Part shown: positions 35,829 through 44,999 of the stretch, one piece after another
Numbering within the stretch: position 1 is the stretch's first letter
Layout of the letters: every line of letters starts with the position of its first letter
DNA from: Salipiger bermudensis HTCC2601
GTDB lineage: Bacteria; Pseudomonadota; Alphaproteobacteria; Rhodobacterales; Rhodobacteraceae
Direction of reading: 5' to 3'
NCBI RefSeq assembly: GCF_000153725.1
Contig: NZ_DS022276.1
Span: forward strand, 3,515,359-3,579,358
DNA: 64,000 bases
Translations under genes and position numbers: made by a program
Notes under the pieces: model-generated
The model's input: only the letters and a program-made list of their open reading frames with translations
What the model was told of the DNA's origin: nothing
The model's database searches: none

Positions 35829-37016
35829 TTACTTGAACGAAACGGTGCTGAAGTCACCGTCCTTGATCTCGTAATAGCGGTAGGTGCCCGCGGCTTCGCC
35901 CGGTCCGACGAGTTCCACGTTTGTGGCGCCGACGTAATCCACCTCGCCGCCCTCGGCAAGGATTTCCATCGCCTTGCCAAGCTCGCCCGGCAGGATCGGC
36001 TCGCCCGGTGCGTTGGCCACATCGAGCACGTTGGCCGCAACCGCCGCGGAGGAGACCTCGCCACCCTTCATCATCGCCAGAGCGATCAGGGCTGCCGCGT
36101 CATAGCTCTCGCGGGTGTAGGAACTCTCGGCGTTGATGCCGGCCTCGGTTGCGAGCGTGGTGAAGGCCTCGGTGCCTTCGCCCTCGGCCCACGGCACCGA
36201 GCCGAAGCTGCCTTCGATGTCGCCGCCAAGATCGGCCAGCAGCGCGTCGGAGTACATGCCGTCGCCCATGGCGAAGGTGTCGAAGGCGCCGGTGTCGAGC
36301 GCGGCCTGGATCATGCCCTTGCCGCCCTGGTCGGAGTAGCCCAGGACCACGAGCACGTCACCGCCGGCCGAGGCCAGGGCCCCGATTTCAGCGGAGTAGT
36401 CGCCCTTGCCGTCCTCGTGCGGCGTGGAAAGCGTGATCTCCCCGCCCTCGGCTTCGAAGGCCGCCGCGAAGCTGTCGGCAAAGCCCTTGCCGTAGTCGTT
36501 GTTGGTGTAGGTCACCGCGACCGAGGACACGTCGCGCTCGGCCAGGATGCTGGCCAGCACTTCGCCCTGGCGCGCGTCTGACGGCGAGGTGCGGAAGAAC
36601 AGGCCGTTGTCTTCGGCGTTCGACAGCGCCGGCGAAGTGGCGGAGGGCGAGATCATCGGCACGCCGTTGGGCACCGCGACGTTCGACAGGATGGCGCCCG
36701 TCACGCCCGAACAGTCGGCGCCCATGATGGCGACCACGCCGTCGGTGGTGATGAGACGTTCCGCGGCGGCCGTCGCGGCGGCGCTGTCGATGCAGGTCGA
36801 GTCGGCGCGCACCGGGCTCAGCGTGACGCCCTCGAGGAACTTGCCGCTGTCGTTGACCTCGGTCAGGGCAAGCTCGGCGCTCGCGCCCATGGAGGGGGTC
36901 AGCGATTCAATCGGGCCGGTGAAGCCGAGAATGACGCCGACCTTGGCGTCTTGGGCCTGCGCGGCGCCTGCGGCAAGCAGCGTGGTGGCGGCGGAGGCCA
37001 GAAGCCACTTTTTCAT
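35829..37016 (-). CDS. Branched-chain amino acid ABC transporter substrate-binding protein
   Basis: A 395-residue periplasmic binding protein of the Leu/Ile/Val type (Peripla_BP_6). The signal peptide is residues 1-21 (MKKWLLASAATTLLAAG, ending AQA). The mature protein opens AKVGVILGFTGPIESLTP and has TDGVVAIMGADCSGVTGAI and YTNNDYGKGFADSFAAAFEA. It delivers its ligand to LivHM; the ligand could be other than branched-chain amino acids. The ATG at 37016 follows GGGAGATCCTGAT. It heads the operon, and the 99-base gap to livG may give it extra transcript. Confidence 0.93.
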   Translation of the reverse strand: MKKWLLASAATTLLAAGAAQAQDAKVGVILGFTGPIESLTPSMGASAELALTEVNDSGKFLEGVTLSPVRADSTCIDSAAATAAAERLITTDGVVAIMGADCSGVTGAILSNVAVPNGVPMISPSATSPALSNAEDNGLFFRTSPSDARQGEVLASILAERDVSSVAVTYTNNDYGKGFADSFAAAFEAEGGEITLSTPHEDGKGDYSAEIGALASAGGDVLVVLGYSDQGGKGMIQAALDTGAFDTFAMGDGMYSDALLADLGGDIEGSFGSVPWAEGEGTEAFTTLATEAGINAESSYTRESYDAAALIALAMMKGGEVSSAAVAANVLDVANAPGEPILPGELGKAMEILAEGGEVDYVGATNVELVGPGEAAGTYRYYEIKDGDFSTVSFK

Positions 37017-37169
37017 ATCAGGATCTCCCTTGCTGGAACGCATTGTCCGGGCGGGAGCCTATGCAAGCCCTTGACAAAAGAAAAGGGGCCACGGGCGTGG
37101 CTGCCGCACGGGCAACCGGCTTGTCCGCGCGCGGCCTGGCCCCATATCGACGGGCTGGAGGTGCCCGAC

Positions 37170-38258
37170 ATGAAACACGCGATTTTCGCAGCAGTACTTG
37201 CGCTTGTCCCCGCAGGATCAGCGCTGGCGCAGGACATTCCGAGCAGCGCCGGGACCCTTTTGGTCAGCCCGGTGGTGCGGGGGCTCGACACGCCGTGGAG
37301 CTTTGATTTCCTGCCTGACGGCACCATCCTGATCACCGAGCGCGGCGGCGATTTGCTGGCAGTGCGCGACGGCCGCGCGCAGCGGCTCTCGGGCCTGCCC
37401 GAGATCTACACACGCGGGCAGGGCGGTCTGCTCGACGTGATTGTGCCACGCGATTTCGCCACCAGCCGCGAGATCTTCCTGACCTATTCCAAGCGCCAGC
37501 AGGGCGGCGCCGGCACGGCGGTGCTGAAGGCGCGACTGTCGCAGGATGGCAGCCGCCTGGAGCAGGCCGAGACGATCTTCGAGATGGCGCCGGGCTCGAG
37601 CGGCGGGCGGCATTTCGGCTCGCGCATCGTGGAGGCGCCGGACGGGCATCTCTTCGTCACCATCGGCGAACGCGGCGACCGGCCGTCGGCACAGGATCTC
37701 GCGCGCCACAATGGTTCTGTGATCCGCATCACCCGCGACGGCGCGGTGCCGCGTGACAATCCTTTTGTCGGGCAGGATGGCGCGCAGCCCGAGATCTGGA
37801 GCTACGGCCACCGCAACCCGCAGGGGCTCGGCTTCGACGGGCGCGGCCGGCTCTGGGCCGTCGAGCACGGCGCGCAGGGCGGGGACGAGGTCAACCGGAT
37901 CGAGAAGGGCGCCAATTACGGCTGGCCGGTGATCTCCTACGGTGAGCACTATTCCGGCGCCAGGATCGGCGAAGGCACGTCAAAGCCGGGCATGGAGCAA
38001 CCGGTCTTCTATTGGGATCCATCCAATGCGCCATCTGACATCGTGTTTCTCGAGGGCGGGCGCTGGGACGGCGACGCGCTCGTGGGCTCGCTCAAGTTCA
38101 ACTACATCGCCCGGCTGTCCGGCACTCCGATGCGCGAGGTCGAACAGCTCGAGAGCGAGGCAACGCTGCGGGTGCGCGATGTCGATCAAGGGCCTGATGG
38201 CGCGATCTGGTTCCTCAGCGAGGTCAACGGCACGCTCTACCGCGGATCGCGGCCCTGA
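37170..38258 (+). CDS. Periplasmic PQQ-dependent sugar dehydrogenase (YliI/Asd family)
   Basis: A 362-residue exported protein. The signal peptide (MKHAIFAAVLALVPAGSALA) is followed by the GSDH/sorbosone dehydrogenase beta-propeller. Family motifs: GLDTPWSFDFLPDGTILITER near 42, GQGGLLDVIVPRDF, SYGHRNPQGLGFD near 210 and EHGAQGGDEVN, which are around the PQQ/Ca site. It oxidises aldoses in the periplasm and passes electrons to the respiratory chain; the sugar is not known. The start follows GGAGGTGCCCGAC. PQQ genes are not in the window. Confidence 0.9.
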   Translation: MKHAIFAAVLALVPAGSALAQDIPSSAGTLLVSPVVRGLDTPWSFDFLPDGTILITERGGDLLAVRDGRAQRLSGLPEIYTRGQGGLLDVIVPRDFATSREIFLTYSKRQQGGAGTAVLKARLSQDGSRLEQAETIFEMAPGSSGGRHFGSRIVEAPDGHLFVTIGERGDRPSAQDLARHNGSVIRITRDGAVPRDNPFVGQDGAQPEIWSYGHRNPQGLGFDGRGRLWAVEHGAQGGDEVNRIEKGANYGWPVISYGEHYSGARIGEGTSKPGMEQPVFYWDPSNAPSDIVFLEGGRWDGDALVGSLKFNYIARLSGTPMREVEQLESEATLRVRDVDQGPDGAIWFLSEVNGTLYRGSRP

Positions 38259-38264
38259 CGGGGC

Positions 38265-39275
38265 TCAGGCGTCCTCGCGCCCGGGTTTGGCGGCGAGGGT
38301 GCCGCGTTCGCGATAGGGCGTGGTCTGGTAGTGCGCACGGTAGCATTTCGAGAAATGCGAGGGGCTGGCGAAGCCGCAGGCCAGCGCGACGTTGATCACG
38401 CTCATGTCGGTCTGCATCAGCAGATTGCGGGCCTTCTGGAGGCGCAGTTCCATGTAGTAGCGCTTGGGCGAGCGGTTGAGGTAGCGCCGGAACAACCGTT
38501 CGAGCTGGCGCGTCGACATGCCGACATCCTTGGCCAGAAGTGCCGGCGAGATCGGCTCCTCGATATTGGCTTCCATCATCTTGATGACCTGCGCCAGCTT
38601 GGGATGGCGCACACCGATGCGGGTCGGCGTCGAGAGCCGCTGGGTGTCCTGATCGGTGCGGATCGAGGAATAGATCAGCTGGTCGGCCACCGCGTTGGCG
38701 AGGTCTTCGCCGTGATCGTCGGCGATCAGCTTGAGCATCAGGTCGATCGAGGCCGTGCCGCCGGCGGTCGAAAGCCGGTTGCCGTCGACCACGAAGACCG
38801 ACTTGGTCAGCTCTACCTCGGGGAACTCCTCTTCGAACCCGTCCTGGTTTTCCCAGTGGATCGTGGCGCGCTTGCCGTCGAGCAGCCCGGCCTCGGCCAG
38901 CGTCCAGCTGGCGGTGCAGAGCCCGCCCATGGAAAGCCCGCGCCGGGCCTCGCGCCGCAGCCAGTTCATCAGCCGCTTGGTGGTCGCCTCGGCGATGTCG
39001 AGCCCACCGCAGAGCAGCACGACATCGTCGCGGGTCAGCTCGGGCAGATCGCAATCGAGCTTGAACTCGGTGCCCGCCGAACAGCGCGCGGTTTCGCCGC
39101 CCTCGGAGGTCAGAACCCAGCTGTAGATCGGCGCGCCGGCCATGCGGTTGGCGATGCGCAGCGCCTCGAGCGCGGCGGCAAAACTCAGCAGGGTGAACTC
39201 CGGCAGAAGGACAAACACAAACCGGCGCGGCTTCGCCTGCGTATCGGCTTCGAAAGCTTTGTTCTGCACCGGCAT
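38265..39275 (-). CDS. GlxA family AraC-type transcriptional regulator
   Basis: A 336-residue regulator. Residues 18-185 form a DJ-1/PfpI (GATase1-like) domain: FVFVLLPEFTLLSFAAALEALRI, then CGGLDIAEA, GLCTASWTLAEAGLLDGKRA. Residues 220-325 form an AraC DNA-binding domain with LAKDVGMSTRQLERLFRRYL and VALACGFASPSHFSKCYRAH. This layout is shared with GbdR and CdhR, which respond to glycine betaine and carnitine. No catabolic genes for them lie nearby, so the ligand is unassigned. Confidence 0.92.
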   Translation of the reverse strand: MPVQNKAFEADTQAKPRRFVFVLLPEFTLLSFAAALEALRIANRMAGAPIYSWVLTSEGGETARCSAGTEFKLDCDLPELTRDDVVLLCGGLDIAEATTKRLMNWLRREARRGLSMGGLCTASWTLAEAGLLDGKRATIHWENQDGFEEEFPEVELTKSVFVVDGNRLSTAGGTASIDLMLKLIADDHGEDLANAVADQLIYSSIRTDQDTQRLSTPTRIGVRHPKLAQVIKMMEANIEEPISPALLAKDVGMSTRQLERLFRRYLNRSPKRYYMELRLQKARNLLMQTDMSVINVALACGFASPSHFSKCYRAHYQTTPYRERGTLAAKPGREDA

Positions 39276-39408
39276 CTATCCCTCGCGGCGATTTAGGTCG
39301 TGCAACCATTACGGGTCGCATCCTCAAGAACGCGTTTACGGCGCTCTGGCGGATCAGGTCACATGGGCAGAAAGGCAAAAACCCGTCAAGAGATCACCTG
39401 CATTTCCT

Positions 39409-39435
39409 ATGGCCTTCTTTCGCTCGCTTTGGTAG
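39409..39435 (+). CDS. Candidate leader peptide upstream of the DAHP synthase gene
   Basis: A nine-codon frame reads Met-Ala-Phe-Phe-Arg-Ser-Leu-Trp-stop and ends 45 bases before the DAHP synthase start. Phe-Phe and terminal Trp would suit aromatic amino acid attenuation. There is no good ribosome binding site ahead of it and only a partial hairpin (CTCC/GGAG with GTT/AAC) follows, so this is tentative. Confidence 0.25.
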   Translation: MAFFRSLW

Positions 39436-39480
39436 AGCCTCCAGACGTTTTCGCTAACGGAGACCGCGTGGGAGATAGCC

Positions 39481-40851
39481 ATGAGTGAGTGGACCAAATC
39501 GAGCTGGAGAACCAAGCCCCGGATCCAGATGCCTGAGTATCAGGATCAGGCCGAGCTGGAGGCCGTCGAGGCGCAGCTGTCGAACTATCCGCCGCTGGTA
39601 TTTGCAGGCGAGGCCCGCCGTCTTCGCGACGAGCTGGGCAAGGCATCGCGCGGCGAGGCCTTCCTGCTGCAGGGCGGCGATTGCGCCGAGGCCTTCGACC
39701 AGTTCTCGGCCAACGCGATCCGCGACACCTTCAAGGTGATGCTGCAGATGGCGATGATCCTCACCTACGGCGCCAAGGTGCCGGTGGTGAAGGTGGGCCG
39801 CATGGCCGGCCAGTTCGCCAAGCCGCGCTCGGCCCCGACCGAGACCGTGGATGGCATCGAGCTGCCGAGCTTCCGCGGCGACATCATCAACGAGCTTGCC
39901 TTCACCCCCGAGGCGCGCAAGCCGAACCCGCAGAAGATGCTGCAGGCCTACACCCAGGCGGCGGCAACGCTGAACCTGCTGCGTGCCTTCTCGACCGGCG
40001 GCTATGCCGACGTGCACCAGGTGCACCAGTGGACGCTGGGCTTCACCGAGGGCGAGAAGGCCGCGCGCTACCGCGACATGGCCAACCGCATCGGCGATAC
40101 GCTCGATTTCATGAAGGCGGCGGGCGTCGACAGCCACCGCTCGGCGGCGCTGCACCAGGTGAACTTCTACACCTCTCACGAGTCGCTGCTGCTTGAGTAC
40201 GAAGAGGCGCTGACCCGGATCGACTCGACCTCCGGCAAGTGGCTCGCAGGCTCCGGCCACATGATCTGGATCGGTGACCGCACCCGTCAGCCTGACGGCG
40301 CGCATGTGGAATTCGCCAGCGGTGTGATGAACCCGATCGGTCTCAAGTGCGGCCCGTCGATGACCTCCGAGGATCTCAAGGTCCTGATGGCCAAGCTGAA
40401 CCCCGAGAACGAGGCCGGCCGCCTGACCCTGATCACCCGCTTCGGTGCCGGCAAGGCCGCCGAGCACCTGCCGCGCCTGATCGAGACGGTGCGCAGCGAA
40501 GGGGCGAACGTGGTCTGGGTCTGCGACCCGATGCACGGCAACACCATCAAGTCGGCCAGCGGCTACAAGACGCGTCCGTTCGACTCGGTGCTGCGCGAGG
40601 TGCGCGATTTCTTCGCCGTGCATCGCGACCAGGGCACCGTCCCGGGTGGTGTGCATTTCGAGATGACCGGCCAGGACGTGACCGAATGCACTGGCGGCGT
40701 CTTCGCGGTCTCGGACGAGAACCTCAGCGACCGTTACCACACCGCGTGCGATCCGCGTCTGAACGCGTCGCAATCGCTCGAGTTGGCCTTCCTCGTGGCC
40801 GAGGAGCTGACCTCGCTGCGCGATGACCAGCCGCAGGTTGCGCACGGCTGA
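39481..40851 (+). CDS. 3-deoxy-7-phosphoheptulonate synthase, class II
   Basis: A 456-residue class II (plant-like) DAHP synthase. It joins phosphoenolpyruvate and erythrose 4-phosphate in the first step of the shikimate pathway. Motifs: [11 protein letters not shown] near 60, [12 protein letters not shown] near 117, the Arg/Lys region [34 protein letters not shown] near 340, and [15 protein letters not shown] near 390, which supplies metal ligands. The N-terminal [14 protein letters not shown] is typical. The start follows GGGAGATAGCC. A terminator follows. Confidence 0.97.
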   Translation: MSEWTKSSWRTKPRIQMPEYQDQAELEAVEAQLSNYPPLVFAGEARRLRDELGKASRGEAFLLQGGDCAEAFDQFSANAIRDTFKVMLQMAMILTYGAKVPVVKVGRMAGQFAKPRSAPTETVDGIELPSFRGDIINELAFTPEARKPNPQKMLQAYTQAAATLNLLRAFSTGGYADVHQVHQWTLGFTEGEKAARYRDMANRIGDTLDFMKAAGVDSHRSAALHQVNFYTSHESLLLEYEEALTRIDSTSGKWLAGSGHMIWIGDRTRQPDGAHVEFASGVMNPIGLKCGPSMTSEDLKVLMAKLNPENEAGRLTLITRFGAGKAAEHLPRLIETVRSEGANVVWVCDPMHGNTIKSASGYKTRPFDSVLREVRDFFAVHRDQGTVPGGVHFEMTGQDVTECTGGVFAVSDENLSDRYHTACDPRLNASQSLELAFLVAEELTSLRDDQPQVAHG

Positions 40852-40873
40852 TCCAGGTCAGTCCGGATCTTGC

Positions 40874-40903
40874 AAACGGCCGTCCTTAGGGGCGGCCGTT
40901 TTG
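40874..40903 (+). terminator. Terminator of the DAHP synthase gene
   Basis: AAACGGCCG and CGGCCGTTT form a 9-bp stem with a 10-base loop, then TTGCG. It lies 23 bases after the stop codon. Confidence 0.85.
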
Positions 40904-41011
40904 CGTTCGCGGCAGCATGAATCGACCGATCATCGTGCGCTGCGACATTCTCGCGGAACCCATCGGGGCGCTCATGCGTAGGGATCAAACCCATTCAGAC
41001 AGGAGATCCCA

Positions 41012-41449
41012 ATGGGCCGCATTCGCATGAAGACCAAGCTTGGTGTTGCTGTCATTGCGGGGGCGATTGCCGCCACGCAGGCGGTCGGCGCGCCCGACCT
41101 GTTCCAGAGCCTGCCCGCGGACGCCCGTGACCTCGACGGGATGCGCTGGGACAAGCGACCGGTGCTGCTCTTTGCACCGTCGAAGGATCATCCCGACTAT
41201 GCCCGCCAGATCGAAATGCTGCGCGAGGCGCAGGCGGCGCTCGCCGAGCGCGACATCGTGGTGCTGAGCGATCTCGACGACCGCACGCCGTCGCCGCTCC
41301 GGCAGGGCTTTCAGCCCGGCGGGTTCAAGCTGGTGCTGGTGGGCAAGGATGGTGGCGTGAAGCTCGAGCAGGACGCGGTGCTGGCGCCCGAAGAGCTTTT
41401 CGCAGTGATCGATCGCATGCCCATGCGCCGCAACGAGATGCGCGACTGA
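41012..41449 (+). CDS. DUF4174 family exported protein
   Basis: A 145-residue protein. After a signal sequence (MKTKLGVAVIAGAIAATQAVG, beginning at residue 6) the DUF4174 domain shows RPVLLFAPSKDHPDYARQIEML, ERDIVVLSDLDD and GFKLVLVGKDGGVKL. The fold is thioredoxin-like without a CxxC pair, so a redox role is unlikely. The family function is unknown. The start at 41012 follows AGGAGATCCCA. It is convergent with the ggpS operon. Confidence 0.85.
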   Translation: MGRIRMKTKLGVAVIAGAIAATQAVGAPDLFQSLPADARDLDGMRWDKRPVLLFAPSKDHPDYARQIEMLREAQAALAERDIVVLSDLDDRTPSPLRQGFQPGGFKLVLVGKDGGVKLEQDAVLAPEELFAVIDRMPMRRNEMRD

Positions 41450-41485
41450 GGGCGTCCAGGACGCCATGCCACTGACCAACCGAAC

Positions 41486-41521
41486 AAAAAAAAAAGGGGC
41501 AAGCAGCGCTGCTTGCCCCTT
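41486..41521 (-). terminator. Terminator of the gpsA-HAD-ggpS operon
   Basis: On the minus strand the palindrome AGGGGCAAGCAGC/GCTGCTTGCCCCT is followed by ten T residues (the A-run at 41486-41495). This is the strongest terminator in the window and ends the osmolyte operon. It may also stop the DUF4174 transcript from the other side. Confidence 0.95.
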
Positions 41522-41572
41522 GTCTGCGTGACCCGGACCTGAGCATCAGATCCGGGTCAAACCAAGCCTTCC

Positions 41573-43087
41573 TCAGGCCAGTTCGGTTTCTTCGCTCTGG
41601 CTCGCGTCCCCGAAATCCTTCGGCGAGAGCAGGGCGAGCTGATCCTCGGCCCAATGCTGCGTGTCGCGCTTTTCGACCGAGGCGCGCAGCAGCTCCATGC
41701 GCGCTTTGCGTTCGTCCTCCGGCATGTCCAGCGCCATGTCGATGGCGAAATCCATGGCGCGGCTGGAGAACGGGTTGGCCAGAACGGCAGCCCCCATCTC
41801 GACCGCCGCACCGGCGAATTCCGACAGCACCAGCACGCCGTCGCCATCCTTGCGGGCGGCCACGTATTCCTTGCAGACGAGGTTCATGCCGTCTGCAAGC
41901 GGGGTGATCCACGCCACATCGGCCACTTGGTACCACGCCACCAGTTCCTCAAAGGGAATGGCGCGCGAGATCAGCGCAACGGGCTGGAAGGTGAAGGTGC
42001 CGAAGCGCCCGTTGATGCGGCCGGCGATCTCTTCCAGCTCTTTCTGGATCGGCTCGTAAACCGTCATGTTGCGGTTGGCGGGCACCGAGACGTGCAGCAG
42101 GCGCACCACGCCGCGCAGGTCCGGCCGGCGCTCGAGCAGGCGCTCGAAGGCCAGAAGCTGGTCGGCCCCGCCCTTGGTGTAGTCGGTGCGTCCCACCGAA
42201 AGCAGAACGCGGCTGTCGCCGATCTCTTCGCGGAACCGCGCGGCGAGGGTGTCGGTCTTCTCGGAGGCGGCCAGCGACTTGATGTACTCGACATCCACGC
42301 CCACCGGCGTCACGCCAAGCTGCACGACGCGGTCGTCGGTGTGGATCTCGGTTGGCACGGTGCGGTCCGAGAGCGCAGAGCCTTCCGACATCATGTCGTT
42401 CTCGACCTTGATCCGCGGCACGTTGCCCACGTCGCGCAGCGAGCGCACGCAGGAGACGAAGTTCGAGGCGTAACGCGGGATGTGGAAGCCGACCACGTCG
42501 CAGCACAGCAGCGAGTCGATGATCTCGCCGCGCCACGGCAGCACGTTGAACATGTCCGCCGCAGGGAAGGGCGTGTGGTGGTAGAACGAGATCCGCACAT
42601 CGGGGCGCATCTGGCGCAGGTAGCCGGGCACGAGCCAGAGGTTGTAGTCGTGCACCCAGACGCTCGCGCCCTCGGCGGCCTCCGATGCGGCGGCCTCCGC
42701 GAAGGCCCAGTTGACCTCCTTGAAAGTCGGCCAGTCGACGGGATCGTAGTTATACTTTTCCTTGAACCCGTGCAGGATCGGCCAGAACGCCTCTTTCGAG
42801 GTGACGTGGTAGAAGCTCTTCACCTGCGCCGCGGTCAACGGCAGACGCGAGACGGTGTACTTGCCGAACGTGTCCTCGATATGGACCACGCGCTCGAAGC
42901 CCGGATCAGACGTGTCCTCCGCCTCTTTCCAGGCCACCCAGGCGCCGTTGTCGACCTTGCCGAAGAAGCTCTTCAGGGTCGGGACGATGCCATTGGGGCT
43001 CTTGTTGGCGCGGTACTCGATCTTGCCATCGACCTCGACCTCTTCGTAGGGCTGGCGGTGATAGACAATTACCAGATCGCTGGACAT
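41573..43087 (-). CDS. ggpS: Glucosylglycerol-phosphate synthase (GgpS-like GT20 glycosyltransferase)
   Basis: A 504-residue GT20 enzyme. Its N-terminus IVYHRQPYEEVEVDGKIEYR then KSPNGIVPTLKSFF matches cyanobacterial-type GgpS closely, and the stretch VKSFYHVTSKEAFWPILHGF is a GgpS, not OtsA, feature. WVHDYNLWLVPGYLR, HHTPFPAADMFNVLPWR, VGRTDYTKGG and DGMNLVCKEYVAA are GT20 motifs. GgpS joins a glucose from a nucleotide sugar to glycerol 3-phosphate. The two upstream genes supply glycerol 3-phosphate and a phosphatase, which fits that reading better than trehalose synthesis. Start ATG at 43087 follows AAAGGAGCG. The family is often mis-annotated as OtsA. Confidence 0.85.
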   Translation of the reverse strand: MSSDLVIVYHRQPYEEVEVDGKIEYRANKSPNGIVPTLKSFFGKVDNGAWVAWKEAEDTSDPGFERVVHIEDTFGKYTVSRLPLTAAQVKSFYHVTSKEAFWPILHGFKEKYNYDPVDWPTFKEVNWAFAEAAASEAAEGASVWVHDYNLWLVPGYLRQMRPDVRISFYHHTPFPAADMFNVLPWRGEIIDSLLCCDVVGFHIPRYASNFVSCVRSLRDVGNVPRIKVENDMMSEGSALSDRTVPTEIHTDDRVVQLGVTPVGVDVEYIKSLAASEKTDTLAARFREEIGDSRVLLSVGRTDYTKGGADQLLAFERLLERRPDLRGVVRLLHVSVPANRNMTVYEPIQKELEEIAGRINGRFGTFTFQPVALISRAIPFEELVAWYQVADVAWITPLADGMNLVCKEYVAARKDGDGVLVLSEFAGAAVEMGAAVLANPFSSRAMDFAIDMALDMPEDERKARMELLRASVEKRDTQHWAEDQLALLSPKDFGDASQSEETELA

Positions 43088-43092
43088 GAGAG

Positions 43093-43869
43093 TTACGCTC
43101 CTTTCGGGAGGGGATGCAGGTTGAAGGCCTCGACCGCCTCGAGAATGCCCGCCGCGCCGATCGCTTCGGCGGTATGGACATGGGGCAGGCGGGAGACCCG
43201 ATCGAGCAGGGCCTGCTCGGCGCCGCCCACGGCGACGGCCTGAAGCCCGCATTCCAGCATCGACAAGTCGTTCAGCGTGTCACCGGCGGCGAGCACGCGG
43301 CTCTCCTCGATGCCAAGATGGGTCACGAGGCGGCGCAGGGACGGACCTTTCGAGATGCCGCGCGGCAGCACGTCGAAGTAGCGGTTGTCCGAGACCAGCG
43401 GATCGTGGCCCATGTCGCGCACGATGTCATGCGCGCTGTCGTCAAAATTCTCCGCGTCGAGATCATAGCTCACCCTGTAGCGGAACTCGGTCGCCTGCAG
43501 CGTCAGCCCGGGATGGCCCTCAAGCGCCGAGCGCACCGTGTCTCCGGCGTTGCCCCATGTCTCGGCGATCTCGACCTCAAGCGGCTCGATCGGGTGGATC
43601 TTGCCATCCTCGACCCGGGCGATGGTGGTGCCCACGTCACCGACCACGTATTCCGGCCACGGCACGCCGCCATCGCAGAGCTCGCCGATGAACTTGGGAT
43701 CGCGACCGGTGACGAAGATCAGGCCGATGGTGTCACGGTTGTCCTCGATCCACTGGTAAAGCTTCGCGCGGTCCTCTTCCGAGCCGCCAAGGAAGGTGCC
43801 GTCGAGATCGGTCGCCAGTACGAAGCGGCAGCCGGCGATGTCACGGTTGTGGGGGTGATCAAAGCTCAT
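43093..43869 (-). CDS. HAD-IIB phosphatase, probable glucosylglycerol-phosphate phosphatase
   Basis: A 258-residue HAD hydrolase of subfamily IIB (sucrose-phosphatase-like). The nucleophile motif is LATDLDGTFLG (Asp21, Asp23), motif II FVTGRD, a Lys in GISKGPSLRRLV, and the acidic motif AAGDTLNDLSM. The C2-type cap lies between 85 and 185. In related heterotrophs such a domain is fused in front of GgpS; here it is a separate gene five bases ahead of it. It would remove the phosphate from glucosylglycerol phosphate. Its ATG overlaps the gpsA stop codon (ATGA). Confidence 0.82.
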   Translation of the reverse strand: MSFDHPHNRDIAGCRFVLATDLDGTFLGGSEEDRAKLYQWIEDNRDTIGLIFVTGRDPKFIGELCDGGVPWPEYVVGDVGTTIARVEDGKIHPIEPLEVEIAETWGNAGDTVRSALEGHPGLTLQATEFRYRVSYDLDAENFDDSAHDIVRDMGHDPLVSDNRYFDVLPRGISKGPSLRRLVTHLGIEESRVLAAGDTLNDLSMLECGLQAVAVGGAEQALLDRVSRLPHVHTAEAIGAAGILEAVEAFNLHPLPKGA

Positions 43870-44999
43870 GCGGGGTCTCCCTCGTAGGGGTGAAGCGTGA
43901 TGTCGAGCGCACGCGGCTCGCCCTCGATCGGGCGGGACCACAGCGCCTGAAAGGTCTCTGCCAGAGGGGCGCCCTCGTGCAGGATGGCGTGAACCGCCTC
44001 GCAGATCGGCATCTCGACACCGACCCGGCGGGCAAGATCGACCACCGAGATCGCGTTGACCTCACCCTCGACCACGGTGGGCTTGCCGTCGAAACATGCT
44101 TCTCGCGGGATCCCCTGGCCAAGCTGCGTACCCAGCGACATGTTTCGCGAGGTTGTGGACGAGCAGGTCAGCGTCAGATCTCCGGCGCCGGCAAGGCCGG
44201 TCACCGTCTCGCGCTTGCCGCCGAGTGCCTCGGCCAACGCCTTCATCTCGTCCATGCCGCGGGTGATCAGCGCGGCGCGGGTGTTCTCGGCAAAGCCGGC
44301 GCCAGTCATCATGCCGCAGGCAATAGCGACCACGTTCTTCACCGCGCCACCGACCTCGACGCCGATCAGGTCGTCGGAGACGTAGGGCCGGAAGGCCTGT
44401 GTCTGCATCGTCAGCGCGAGGCGCGCGGCGGGCGCACGCTCGGGGGCGATGCGGTCGTGGTGGCGGAAATTGAACGCCACGGTGGCAGCGGTCGGATGAC
44501 CGAGCGCCGTCTCGCGAGCGAAGGTCGGGCCCGAGAGTGCACCGACCGGGTGGCCCGGGAGCTCTTCCTCGACGACGTGGCTGAGCAGAAACCCGGTCCC
44601 GCGCTCGATGCCTTTGCAGCAGAGTGCAATCGGGACGCCCTCGGGCAGGTGCGGCTTCATCTTGCGCGCCATGTCGCGCAGCGTGTGCGATGGCGTCACG
44701 AGAAGCACGGCCTCGACGCCGTTCAGGGCAGTGGCGAGGTCCGAGGTCGGTGTCAGGGTTGCGGGAAGATCGATACCGGGAAGATGCTCGGGGTTCTGCC
44801 GGGTCTCGGCCATCGCTTGCGCGAGGGCGTCGCGGCGGCCCCAGAGCCGGGTGTCGCATCCGGCCGATGCCGCGACTGCGGCGAGGGCGGTGCCCCAGCT
44901 TCCCATACCGATAACGGCGAGGCGGGCGTAAGGTTCAGCGCGTCTTGGCATGTCGCCGGTGTCGCGCGCGGGCGGGATGTTCAATGTCAGTCCGTCCAT
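43866..44999 (-). CDS. gpsA: NAD(P)-dependent glycerol-3-phosphate dehydrogenase
   Basis: A 377-residue enzyme that reduces dihydroxyacetone phosphate to glycerol 3-phosphate. The nucleotide loop is IGMGSWGTALA (30-40). Other motifs: LLVTPSHTLRDM, CCKGIERGTG, ALSGPTFARETALG, and EVGGAVKNVVAIACGMMTG with the catalytic Lys, then GLAGAGDLTLTC and SRNMSLG. It is longer than usual, mostly from an N-terminal lead; ATG 44951 would give a shorter form. Being first in an operon with ggpS suggests it is a dedicated paralogue that feeds osmolyte synthesis, but a second copy elsewhere cannot be checked here. Confidence 0.92.
   Translation of the reverse strand: MDGLTLNIPPARDTGDMPRRAEPYARLAVIGMGSWGTALAAVAASAGCDTRLWGRRDALAQAMAETRQNPEHLPGIDLPATLTPTSDLATALNGVEAVLLVTPSHTLRDMARKMKPHLPEGVPIALCCKGIERGTGFLLSHVVEEELPGHPVGALSGPTFARETALGHPTAATVAFNFRHHDRIAPERAPAARLALTMQTQAFRPYVSDDLIGVEVGGAVKNVVAIACGMMTGAGFAENTRAALITRGMDEMKALAEALGGKRETVTGLAGAGDLTLTCSSTTSRNMSLGTQLGQGIPREACFDGKPTVVEGEVNAISVVDLARRVGVEMPICEAVHAILHEGAPLAETFQALWSRPIEGEPRALDITLHPYEGDPA

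Noticed and set aside
39363-39488. A 41-codon frame upstream of DAHP synthase that overlaps its start by 8 bases
   Set aside because: Weak ribosome binding site and no recognisable sequence; kept only as background to the shorter leader-peptide idea.
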